In this document: piece by piece, positions 1-5,049 of the stretch | Numbering within the stretch: the first letter of the stretch is position 1 | How the letters are laid out: the number at the start of each line of letters is the position of its first letter | NCBI GenBank assembly: GCA_002418465.1 | Contig: DIEE01000161.1 | Span: 1-5,049, forward strand | Direction of reading: 5' to 3' | From: Pseudomonas sp. UBA5782 | GTDB taxonomy: Bacteria > Pseudomonadota > Gammaproteobacteria > Pseudomonadales > Pseudomonadaceae | Length of the DNA: 5,049 nt | Program-made: the position numbers and the translations under genes | The notes under the pieces: generated by a model | Database searches by the model: none | What the model was told of the DNA's origin: nothing | What the model saw: the letters and a program-made list of their open reading frames with translations, nothing else

Positions 1-5
1 TGTAT

Positions 6-10
6 CTCCC
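6..10 (-). promoter_or_regulatory. Probable ribosome binding site of the gene beyond the left edge (ureG expected)
   Basis: Read on the minus strand, the last bases of the window are GGGAGATACA. GGGAG is a good Shine-Dalgarno match, and its start codon would fall just outside the window. In Pseudomonas the gene following ureF is normally ureG, the GTPase of the urease maturation complex. No ureG coding sequence is visible here, so its identity rests only on known gene order. Confidence 0.35.
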
Positions 11-26
11 ATGTCTATCTGTGTGC

Positions 27-45
27 CGCGCGCCCGGGGCGCGCG
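27..45 (-). other. GC-rich hairpin between ureF and the next gene
   Basis: A perfect 7-bp inverted repeat, CGCGCGC (27-33) and GCGCGCG (39-45), encloses a 5-base CCGGG loop that can pair further. It lies just after the ureF stop codon on the minus strand. No T run follows in either direction, so it is not a classical intrinsic terminator. It could be a processing or stability element, or a partial attenuator, between ureF and a downstream gene. The structure is seen directly; any function is inference. Confidence 0.4.
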
Positions 46-62
46 ACTGATTGGTAGCGTCT

Positions 63-737
63 TCACGAGCGGAACAGGCGGCTGTACTGCCGCTCATGGG
101 CCATGCTGCTCAGGGCCAGGCCGAAGGCGGCACTGCCCCAGTTGTCCGCGGGCCGTTCGCTGGCCTCGCGCTGCGCCTGCTGCAAGCTGGGCAGCAGCTC
201 GGAGGTCAGCCGCTGCGCGGCCTGCTGGCCGAGCGGCAGGGTCTTCATCAGTACCGCCAGCTGGTTTTCCAGCCAGCCCCAGAGCCAGGCGGCGAGTGCG
301 TCCTGCGGGTCGATCTTCCAGGCCCGCGCGGCCAGCGCCCAGGTCAGCGCCAGGCCGGGTTCTTCGAGTTCGCCGAGCAGCGCGCGGGCCGGCGCATCCA
401 ACTCCGGCAAGCCTTCGAGCAACTGCCGCAGCGAGTAGCCCATCTGCCGGCTTTCCAGGCGCAGCTCGCGGGTTTCCCGGCTGGCGCGCTGCTCGCCGGC
501 GAGGCGTTTGAGTTGATCCCAGTCGCCCTCGGCGGCGGCCACGCAGTGCGCCAGCAGCAGCGGCGCCTCGAAGCGCGCCAGGTTGAGCAACAGCTGGTCG
601 GCGATCCAGCGCCGCGCGCTGTCCGGGTCCGTCACCCGCGCCTGGTCCACCGCCATCTCCAACCCCTGGGAATAGCTGTAGCCGCCGATCGGCAGCTGCG
701 GGCTGGCCAGGCGAAACAGGGCCCAGGCGGGATTCAT
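63..737 (-). CDS. ureF: Urease accessory protein UreF
   Basis: This 224-residue protein matches UreF in length and sequence. UreF is the cytoplasmic urease chaperone that bridges UreD/UreH and UreG on the urease apoprotein and gates GTP-dependent nickel delivery and lysine carbamylation. The N-terminus carries the family signature SPQLPIGGYSYSQGLE at residues 12-27. The middle is an all-helical, Leu/Ala/Glu-rich body. The C-terminus ends in the conserved HERQYSRLFRS tail, which in UreF structures helps bind partner proteins. The ATG at 735-737 overlaps the ureE stop codon (ATGA, 4 bp), indicating translational coupling within one transcript. Longer upstream reading in this frame lies inside ureE and has no UreF character. 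The gene looks intact. Confidence 0.96.
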   Translation of the reverse strand: MNPAWALFRLASPQLPIGGYSYSQGLEMAVDQARVTDPDSARRWIADQLLLNLARFEAPLLLAHCVAAAEGDWDQLKRLAGEQRASRETRELRLESRQMGYSLRQLLEGLPELDAPARALLGELEEPGLALTWALAARAWKIDPQDALAAWLWGWLENQLAVLMKTLPLGQQAAQRLTSELLPSLQQAQREASERPADNWGSAAFGLALSSMAHERQYSRLFRS

Positions 738-1234
738 GGCTTGCTGCCGAACTGGTGCAGGCGCGGCGCGTAGCTGAATTCGGCTTCGCCGGCGTGCGAG
801 TGGTGATGGCCACCGCCGTAGGCGCCGTGTTCCGGCTGGTACGGCGCCTCGATGGCTTCGACGCAGGCGCCGAGCTGTTCGAGCATGGCGCGCAGCACGT
901 AGTCCTCGGGCAGGCGCAGCCAGCCGTCGCCCAGTTGCAGGGCGACATGGCGGTTGCCCAGGTGGTAGGCGGCGCGGGTCAGTTCGAAGGCGTTGGCGCA
1001 GGTCACGTGCATCAGCGGCTCGGCGCGCGCGCGGACACGGACGATGCGGCCGTCCTCGGCCTGCAGGCATTCACCGTCGGCGAGCGGCTGCTGGCCGCGT
1101 TCGAGGAACAGGCCGACGTCTTCGCCCGTGGTGCTGAAGCAGCGCAGGCGGCTCTTGCTGCGCGCCTCGAAGGTCATTTCCAGTTCCGCGTCCCATTCGG
1201 CGCGGGGTTCGATGCGGCGGTGAATCACGAGCAT
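734..1234 (-). CDS. ureE: Urease accessory protein UreE (nickel metallochaperone)
   Basis: This 166-residue protein matches UreE, the dimeric cytoplasmic chaperone that carries Ni(II) to the UreDFG-urease complex. The N-terminal peptide-binding domain covers about residues 1-70 and the metal-binding domain about 71-145. The conserved block AYHLGNRHVALQ spans residues 89-100. His96 in it corresponds to the interfacial nickel-binding histidine of UreE proteins. A short His-rich tail (HGAYGGGHHHSHAG, 136-149) is present, much shorter than the poly-His tail of Klebsiella UreE. The frame stays open upstream to 1426, but the extra residues look like spacer translation. The ATG at 1232-1234 gives the family N-terminus MLVIHRR. 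The ribosome site there is weak (GGAA only). The gene overlaps ureF and is probably first in a ureEF(G) transcript from the sigma-54 promoter at 1268-1283. Confidence 0.96.
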   Translation of the reverse strand: MLVIHRRIEPRAEWDAELEMTFEARSKSRLRCFSTTGEDVGLFLERGQQPLADGECLQAEDGRIVRVRARAEPLMHVTCANAFELTRAAYHLGNRHVALQLGDGWLRLPEDYVLRAMLEQLGACVEAIEAPYQPEHGAYGGGHHHSHAGEAEFSYAPRLHQFGSKP

Positions 1235-1267
1235 GGTGGTTTCCGGGGCTGAACGTGGCGTAGGCAG

Positions 1268-1283
1268 AGCAAGGGACTTGCCA
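1268..1283 (-). promoter_or_regulatory. Sigma-54 (RpoN) promoter candidate for ureE
   Basis: On the minus strand the sequence is TGGCAAGTCCCTTGCT. The sigma-54 consensus is TGGCACG-N4-TTGCW. The match is complete except for A in place of C at the sixth base, and the GG and GC dinucleotides have the obligatory 10-base separation. The predicted start is near 1257, about 23 nt before the ureE ATG, an ordinary leader length. Urease genes in Pseudomonas and other gammaproteobacteria are commonly under NtrC/RpoN nitrogen control, which fits. The site is seen directly; its activity is inferred. Confidence 0.7.
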
Positions 1284-1290
1284 AGTCCGT

Positions 1291-1306
1291 GCCGCCCGAG
1301 GGCGGC
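1291..1306 (-). other. Perfect GC hairpin in the desT-ureE spacer
   Basis: GCCGCCC (1291-1297) and GGGCGGC (1300-1306) form a 7-bp inverted repeat whose inner bases would open to a small loop. It lies about 150 bp past the desT stop and directly upstream of the sigma-54 element. No T run follows on the minus strand, so I do not call it a terminator. It could still reduce read-through from desT into ureE. A smaller GCGCC/GGCGC hairpin at 1445-1457 directly follows the desT stop, also without a T run. The rest of spacer 1235-1457 shows no gene. Confidence 0.3.
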
Positions 1307-1377
1307 GCGCTGTGGCGAGGGACTGCGCGAAATTGAGTCCTCGGTCAGGTTTTCTTTGGTGCCGAGGCGTGATCGGT

Positions 1378-1392
1378 GCGCAATTCCGGTGC
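1378..1392. promoter_or_regulatory. Possible NtrC-type enhancer site upstream of ureE
   Basis: GCGCAATTCCGGTGC has half-sites 7 bases apart, as in the NtrC consensus GCAC-N7-GTGC. One half-site is exact and the other has one mismatch; the inner consensus bases are poorly matched. It lies about 110-120 bp upstream of the sigma-54 -12 element, a usual enhancer distance. A second, weaker overlapping candidate runs 1391-1405. This is tentative because GC-rich spacers produce such matches by chance. Confidence 0.25.
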
Positions 1393-1457
1393 GTATTGCT
1401 CGTGCGCGGGTGGGCAAGTATGCCAAAGCGGGGCTGCTGTGGGTGCGCCTTGGGCGC

Positions 1458-2093
1458 TCAGCCCTGCGTGCCGTTGAGGCCGAGCCAGTGCTTGCCGCCG
1501 ATGAAGATGAAGCGCAGTTGCTGGGTGATCTTGGCTTCGGCGCTCAAGTGCGCAGGCAGCGAATCGGCCGGCGGGTCGATCAGTTCGGGCAGGGTGGCGA
1601 ACACCGCTTTCACCACCAGATCGGAAATCACGTCCAGCGCCGCGTCGTCCAGCTGCGGCATGCGGTTCATCAGCTTGAGGTCGGCGGAGAGGTCGTCGGT
1701 GATGCGCTGGCGCAGGTCGGTGATGGCCTGGCGTACCGGTCGCGAGCCGCCGTACTGCTCGCGGGCGAGGAAAAGGAACTGTTCGCGGTTGGCGCTCACC
1801 GCGTCGAGGAAGATCCGCGTGCTGGCTTCGACCAGGCCGCCCAGTTCGAACTCGTTGCGGCGCACCACGCGCAGGGTTTCGCGGAAGGTTTCGCCGACTT
1901 CCTCGACCAGCGCCAGGCCGAGCTGGTCCATGCCGTCGAAATGGCGATAGAAACCGGTGGGGACGATGCCCGCGCTGCGTGCGACTTCGCGCAGGCTCAG
2001 GCTGCCGAAGCCACGACCGCTGTCCATCAGGCTGCGGGCGGCGGCCAGCAAGGCATGGCGGGTCTGCAGTTTCTGTTCGGCGCGTGGTGGCAT
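1458..2093 (-). CDS. desT: TetR-family fatty-acid regulator DesT
   Basis: This 211-residue TetR/FabR-type repressor agrees along its length with P. aeruginosa DesT as I recall it, including the opening MPxRAEQK, the GFGSLSLREV helix region and the REQYGGS motif. In P. aeruginosa DesT binds long-chain acyl-CoAs. Unsaturated acyl-CoA favours DNA binding and saturated acyl-CoA relieves it, so the desaturase operon desCB and fabAB respond to membrane fatty-acid balance. The helix-turn-helix is at about residues 31-51 (recognition helix around GIVPTGFYRHF). The rest is the helical ligand/dimer domain, ending near FIGGKHWLGL. The ATG at 2091-2093 is the only sensible start: upstream codons reach a TAG (2130-2132) with no other start. 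No good Shine-Dalgarno precedes it, so translation may be weak. Unlike P. aeruginosa, desCB is not divergent from it in this window. Confidence 0.9.
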   Translation of the reverse strand: MPPRAEQKLQTRHALLAAARSLMDSGRGFGSLSLREVARSAGIVPTGFYRHFDGMDQLGLALVEEVGETFRETLRVVRRNEFELGGLVEASTRIFLDAVSANREQFLFLAREQYGGSRPVRQAITDLRQRITDDLSADLKLMNRMPQLDDAALDVISDLVVKAVFATLPELIDPPADSLPAHLSAEAKITQQLRFIFIGGKHWLGLNGTQG

Positions 2094-2161
2094 GCGAAGG
2101 CGACGGCGAGCGAGGAGGTGTGCCGCACTCTAGCAAAAGGATTTCGCACCCGTCGATGTTT

Positions 2162-2179
2162 AGTGATCAGTCGTTCACT
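2162..2179. promoter_or_regulatory. Candidate DesT operator
   Basis: AGTGATCAGTCGTTCACT is an imperfect inverted repeat: the 7-base arms AGTGATC and GTTCACT match at six of seven positions around a 4-base centre. It lies 68 bp upstream of desT. The AGTGAAC-type arms resemble the DesT/FabR-family operator half-site as I remember it. On the minus strand a weak promoter-like pair (TCGACG near 2151-2156 and TAGAGT at 2127-2132) sits just downstream, which would suit autoregulation. Operator assignment is an inference from position and symmetry. Confidence 0.5.
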
Positions 2180-2240
2180 GAGCGTGCAGGTCGGCGTTTG
2201 CGCGCATGATTGCCGGGAAAAACCAACGCGCAGAATGAAC

Positions 2241-2263
2241 AAAGCCCGGACGGGCCGGGCTTT
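2241..2263 (-). terminator. Intrinsic terminator of the repeat-protein gene
   Basis: AAAGCCCGG (2241-2249) and CCGGGCTTT (2255-2263) form a perfect 9-bp stem with a 5-base loop. T-rich sequence flanks both sides: TTTGTT on the minus-strand transcript and TTTTGT on the plus. It begins about 18 bases after the stop of the minus-strand repeat gene and separates it from desT, so it most likely ends that transcript. It may work in both directions. Confidence 0.85.
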
Positions 2264-2281
2264 TGTCATCTATTGAAGGCT

Positions 2282-2818
2282 TCAAGCGGTTTTACCGCCT
2301 TTGCGTTCGAAGCCACTGTCGGCGACTTTGCCGCCGGTACGTTCGAAACCGCTGTCGGCGACTTTGCCGCCGGTACGCTCGAAACCACTGTCGGCGACTT
2401 TGCCACCGGTGCGTTCGAAGCCGCTGTCGGCGACCTTGCCGCCGGTGCGTTCGAAACCGCTGTCGGCCACTTTGCCGCCGGTGCGTTCGAAACCGCTGTC
2501 GGCCACTTTGCCACCGGTGCGTTCGAAGCCGCTGTCGGCGACCTTGCCACCGGTACGCTCGAAGCCGCTGTCGGCGACCTTGCCACCGGTACGTTCGAAA
2601 CCGCTGTCAGCCACTTTGCCACCGGTACGCTCGAAGCCGCTGTCGGCGACTTTGCCGCCGGTGCGTTCGAAGCCGCTGTCGGCTTGTGGGTTGATGATCT
2701 GATGATAGGCGCTGGCAGCCTTGGCTTCGCCGAGGAAGGGCTGCGGCGCTTGCGGAAGGGCGAACGCGGTGGAGGTCAGGGTGGCCAGGATCACGCTTGC
2801 AAGGACTTGAGTTTTCAT
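2282..2818 (-). CDS. Exported tandem-repeat protein of unknown function (11 x 12 residues)
   Basis: This 178-residue protein is not one I can assign to a characterised family. Residues 1-20 (MKTQVLASVI... ending TAFA) form a clear Sec signal peptide with likely cleavage after AFA. Residues 21-46 are a non-repeated linker, and residues 47-178 are eleven 12-residue repeats. Ten are exactly DSGFERTGGKVA; the last is DSGFERKGGKTA, directly followed by the stop. The mature product of about 158 residues has no cysteine, no membrane segment and no lipobox. Each unit has balanced charge (D, E, R, K) and three glycines. The ATG at 2816-2818 has a good AGGAG site (2827-2831) 8 bases upstream. All reading frames are long here because the repeat lacks stops. 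This frame is chosen for its signal peptide, ribosome site and terminator. Short secreted repeat proteins are known in Pseudomonas, sometimes under uninformative names; relationship to them is unverified. Periplasmic or extracellular location is inferred. Confidence 0.85.
   Translation of the reverse strand: MKTQVLASVILATLTSTAFALPQAPQPFLGEAKAASAYHQIINPQADSGFERTGGKVADSGFERTGGKVADSGFERTGGKVADSGFERTGGKVADSGFERTGGKVADSGFERTGGKVADSGFERTGGKVADSGFERTGGKVADSGFERTGGKVADSGFERTGGKVADSGFERKGGKTA
2285..2680 (-). repeat. Tandem array of eleven 36-bp units inside the repeat-protein gene
   Basis: Eleven head-to-tail 36-bp units fill 2285-2680 with no spacers. The unit nearest the gene start is 2645-2680 and the divergent final one is 2285-2320. 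Comparing the first ten, differences occur at eight positions of the unit, and all eight are third codon positions of the minus-strand gene; the other 28 positions are invariant. No two units are identical in DNA. The silent variants are shuffled between units rather than forming blocks, which suggests old repeats kept alike by selection, with possible recombination. There are no spacers, so this is not CRISPR. Confidence 0.97.
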
Positions 2819-3127
2819 TTTGGTGGCTCCTCATGGGGGCAATAAGTTGGGTACGGAGCCAATACTACTCAGGAAAATTCGATCAAAAAGTCGTTATAGG
2901 GAATAGTAAAGATCGACTTCGTTGATGGTTGATGAAAACTTAATCCTTTCAGTTAGTTAGATGTGCACCAAAGCGATTCGCAAGCGGCGTTTCTGCTCTG
3001 CAAGCGTGCATTTATGCATTTGGGCAATATGCCGTCGCGCAACCCGCCGGGGAGTCATTGCCAGCGTTTTCCAGTCGATAGCTAAGAGGCGTTGCATCCG
3101 TTCGCGGCGTCTGCCTGGAGGGAACGC
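2819..3127. other. Divergent intergenic region, AT-richer than its surroundings
   Basis: These 309 bases separate the minus-strand repeat gene from the plus-strand AsmA-family gene. The part at about 2840-2970 is clearly AT-richer than the rest of the window, as expected of promoter DNA. It holds the repeat gene's ribosome site (2827-2831), a weak -10-like element (2893-2898), the 6-bp inverted repeat around it (2888-2919) and a small perfect palindrome TGCAT-TT-ATGCA (3007-3018). The AsmA gene's ribosome site is at its right end (3117-3121). No convincing plus-strand sigma-70 or sigma-54 promoter and no small gene with a ribosome site was found. Confidence 0.6.
2893..2898 (-). promoter_or_regulatory. 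Weak -10-like element of the repeat-protein gene
   Basis: The minus strand reads CTATAAC here, containing TATAAC (five of six matches to the sigma-70 -10 box). It would give a leader of about 65-70 nt before the ATG at 2818. No good -35 box lies 16-18 bases upstream, so the promoter may need an activator or use the stationary-phase sigma factor, which tolerates this. The element lies between the arms of an inverted repeat, AAGTCG (2888-2893) and CGACTT (2914-2919). It is tentative. Confidence 0.25.
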
Positions 3128-5049
3128 ATGACGCGCGCAAAGAAGATCCTGGTCTGGAGTTTTGCCGGACTGCTGCTGTTGCTGGCCGCACTGGTGGTGT
3201 TCGTCGCCACTTTCGACTGGAACCGGGCCAAGCCGACCATCAATGAAAAGGTCTCCGCTGCGCTCGGCCGGCCATTCGCCATCGACGGCAACCTCGCGGT
3301 GGACTGGCGCCGCGAGCCGGAAGAGCAGGGTTGGCGGGGCCAGGTGCCCTGGCCGCACATCAGCGCCGAGAAACTGCGCGTGGGCAATCCGGACTGGGCC
3401 AAGGGCGATCACCTGGTGGCGCTGGACAGGGTCGAGGCCAGCCTGTCGCCGCTGGCGCTGCTGTCGAAGACCGTACGCATTCCGCGTATCCAGCTGACCG
3501 CTGCCGATGCAGGTCTCGAGCGCCTGGCCGACGGCCGCAACAACTGGACATTCGACCTTGGCAGCGACGAGCCCAAGGATGAGGAACCGTCACCCTGGAC
3601 GCTGGACATCGGCACCATCGGTTTCGACAAGGGCCAGCTGCGCTACGACGACCAGACCCTGCAGGCCAAGGTGCAGGTGGACGTGCAGCCGCTGGGCAAG
3701 CCGATCCCGTTCAGCGACATCGTCGGCAAGGCGCGCGCCGATGCCAGTGCGGAGCAGGGCGCCTCGGCGCAGGACTATGCGTTCGCCTGGCAGGCCAGGG
3801 GCAGCTATCGCGCGCAGCCGGTGAACGGCGAGGGCAAGGTCGGCGGCCTGCTCGCTCTGCAGGACGCCGCCCAGCCGTTCCCGGTGCAGGTCGACCTGCG
3901 CGCCGGCGCCAGCCGCGTGCAGGTGGAAGGCACGCTGACCGATCCGAAGAACCTCGGCGCCCTCGACCTGCGCCTGCGCATGTCCGGCGACAGCCTCGGC
4001 AATTTGCAGCCGCTGATCGGCGTGGTCCTGCCGGACAGCCCGCCATACGCCACCGACGGCCGGCTGATCGCGCGCCTGCAGGACGCCGGCGGCGCCAGCT
4101 ACGAGTACCGCGATTTCAACGGCCGCATCGGCGACAGCGACATCCACGGCAGCCTGACCTTCGTCGCCCGTGAGCCGCGGCCCAAGCTGTCCGGCACGCT
4201 GACCTCCAATCAGCTGCTGTTCAGCGACCTCGCGCCGCTGATCGGCGCCGACTCCAACGAGGAGAAGAAGGCCCGTGGCGCGCCCAGCGTGCAGCCGGCG
4301 GACAAGGTGCTGCCCTACGAGCAGTTCCAGACCGACGCCTGGCGCAGCATGGACGCCGACGTCAGCTTCACCGGCAGGAAAATCGTCCACGGCGACAAGC
4401 TGCCGATCAGCGACCTGACCACCCACCTGGTGCTAAACGACGGCGCCCTGAGCCTGGAGCCGCTGCGCTTCGGCATGGCCGGCGGCACGCTGGACACGCA
4501 TATCGCCCTCGACGGCCGGCAGACGCCGCTGCAGGGTCGCGCGCAACTCAAGGCGCGGCAGCTCAAGCTCAAGCAGCTGTTCCCCTCGGTGGAGGCGATG
4601 CAGAGCAGCCTCGGCGAACTCAACGGCGACGCCAGCATCGCCGGCACCGGCAACTCGGTGGCGGCATTGCTCGGCTCGGCGAACGGCGACCTGCGCCTGC
4701 TGATGAACGACGGCGTGGTCAGTCGCGGGCTGATGGAAATCGCCGGGCTCAACGTCGGCAACTACCTGGCCAGCCGCTTGTTCGGCGACGACGAAGTGCA
4801 GATCAACTGCGCCGCCACCGACCTCGGCATCAAGGACGGCCTGGCCACCAGCCGGGTGTTCCTCATCGATACCGAGAACGCGGTGATCCGCATCGACGGC
4901 TGGGCCAACATGAAGACCGAGCAGATGGATTTCGACATCGTGCCCAGCTCCAAGGGCGTGCGGATCATCTCGCTGCGCTCGCCGCTGTACGTGCGCGGCA
5001 CCTTCAAGGAACCCAAGCCCGGTGTGCACGCCGGCCAGCTGGTGGCCCG
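3128..5049 (+). CDS. AsmA-family inner-membrane-anchored envelope protein, YhjG-like (3' end outside window)
   Basis: The gene gives 640 complete codons and is still open at the right edge. It resembles E. coli YhjG closely as I remember it, in the order FDWNRxKPTIN, LPYEQF, LPISDLTTHL, GNSVAALLGSANG and LRSPLYVRGTF. Residues 7-27 form one hydrophobic membrane anchor after a positive start (TRAKK), so the body should face the periplasm. The N-terminal AsmA domain starts at about 29-60 (FDWN, then GRPFAIDGNL). The C-terminal AsmA-like region spans about 425-630, with LMEIAGLNVGNYLA near 535. By comparison with YhjG (about 690 residues) some 40-50 residues are missing. Relatives TamB, YhdP and YdbH form grooved beta structures that move phospholipid to the outer membrane; for YhjG-like members the role is less certain. 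The ATG has a strong GGAGG site (3117-3121) 6 bases upstream. No frameshift is seen. Confidence 0.93.
   Translation, partial: MTRAKKILVWSFAGLLLLLAALVVFVATFDWNRAKPTINEKVSAALGRPFAIDGNLAVDWRREPEEQGWRGQVPWPHISAEKLRVGNPDWAKGDHLVALDRVEASLSPLALLSKTVRIPRIQLTAADAGLERLADGRNNWTFDLGSDEPKDEEPSPWTLDIGTIGFDKGQLRYDDQTLQAKVQVDVQPLGKPIPFSDIVGKARADASAEQGASAQDYAFAWQARGSYRAQPVNGEGKVGGLLALQDAAQPFPVQVDLRAGASRVQVEGTLTDPKNLGALDLRLRMSGDSLGNLQPLIGVVLPDSPPYATDGRLIARLQDAGGASYEYRDFNGRIGDSDIHGSLTFVAREPRPKLSGTLTSNQLLFSDLAPLIGADSNEEKKARGAPSVQPADKVLPYEQFQTDAWRSMDADVSFTGRKIVHGDKLPISDLTTHLVLNDGALSLEPLRFGMAGGTLDTHIALDGRQTPLQGRAQLKARQLKLKQLFPSVEAMQSSLGELNGDASIAGTGNSVAALLGSANGDLRLLMNDGVVSRGLMEIAGLNVGNYLASRLFGDDEVQINCAATDLGIKDGLATSRVFLIDTENAVIRIDGWANMKTEQMDFDIVPSSKGVRIISLRSPLYVRGTFKEPKPGVHAGQLVA

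Noticed and set aside
63..1070. Extended reading of ureF to a 335-residue protein
   Set aside because: The extra N-terminal part is an Arg/Pro/Ala-rich out-of-frame reading of ureE; the UreF family start is the ATG at 735-737.
734..1426. UreE with a 64-residue N-terminal extension
   Set aside because: UreE proteins begin at MLVIHRR-like sequence; the extension covers the sigma-54 promoter and hairpin and shows no domain.
1418..1429. Second sigma-54-like site, TGGCATACTTGC on the minus strand
   Set aside because: The GG and GC are only 7 bases apart instead of 10, so RpoN would not recognise it.
2206..2238. 10-codon plus-strand frame (MIAGKNQRAE)
   Set aside because: Too short, no convincing ribosome site, and it ends just before the terminator stem; could be chance.
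2285..2680. CRISPR array
   Set aside because: The 36-bp units abut with no unique spacers, keep a codon frame and vary only at wobble positions; this is a coding tandem repeat.
2210..2845. Long plus-strand open frame with a repeated VGDFAAG-type peptide
   Set aside because: It starts at TTG without a ribosome site, its repeats vary in amino acids (D/H, A/T, T/A), and it is antisense to the gene with the signal peptide.
3007..3018. Palindrome TGCAT-TT-ATGCA upstream of the AsmA-family gene
   Set aside because: Only 5-bp arms, no recognised operator match and no promoter box beside it; recorded in the intergenic entry only.
3590..4426. 278-residue minus-strand frame inside the AsmA-family gene
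   Set aside because: It is a high-GC antisense shadow; the plus strand carries clear family motifs throughout.

Overview
The window looks like chromosomal DNA of a Pseudomonas species in or near the P. aeruginosa group. The G+C content is high. The UreE, UreF and DesT-type proteins read very close to the P. aeruginosa versions as I remember them, and the order desT-ureE-ureF is the P. aeruginosa order. No mobile element, CRISPR array, tRNA or rRNA was seen.

Layout. From the left edge, on the minus strand: a short spacer with a GC-rich hairpin that probably leads into ureG outside the window; ureF (63-737); ureE (734-1234, overlapping ureF by 4 bp); a 223-bp spacer with a strong sigma-54 promoter candidate driving ureE; and a TetR-family regulator matching DesT (1458-2093). 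Next come a DesT-operator-like inverted repeat (2162-2179) and an intrinsic terminator (2241-2263). The terminator closes a minus-strand gene (2282-2818) for a small exported protein made of eleven tandem 12-residue repeats. After a 309-bp AT-richer divergent intergenic region, a plus-strand gene begins at 3128 and runs off the right edge. It encodes an AsmA-family envelope protein most like E. coli YhjG.

How the parts relate. UreE and UreF are nickel-insertion accessory proteins for urease, and the sigma-54 element suggests nitrogen control. The desT product senses acyl-CoA and controls fatty-acid unsaturation. In P. aeruginosa desT lies divergent from the desaturase operon desCB, but here the DNA beyond its operator holds the repeat-protein gene instead. 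AsmA-like proteins act at the envelope, possibly in lipid homeostasis. No functional link between the repeat protein and its neighbours can be shown from sequence.

The least explained object is the repeat protein. Its first ten repeats are identical in amino acids, yet no two of the eleven DNA units are identical, and every difference among the first ten falls at a wobble position.
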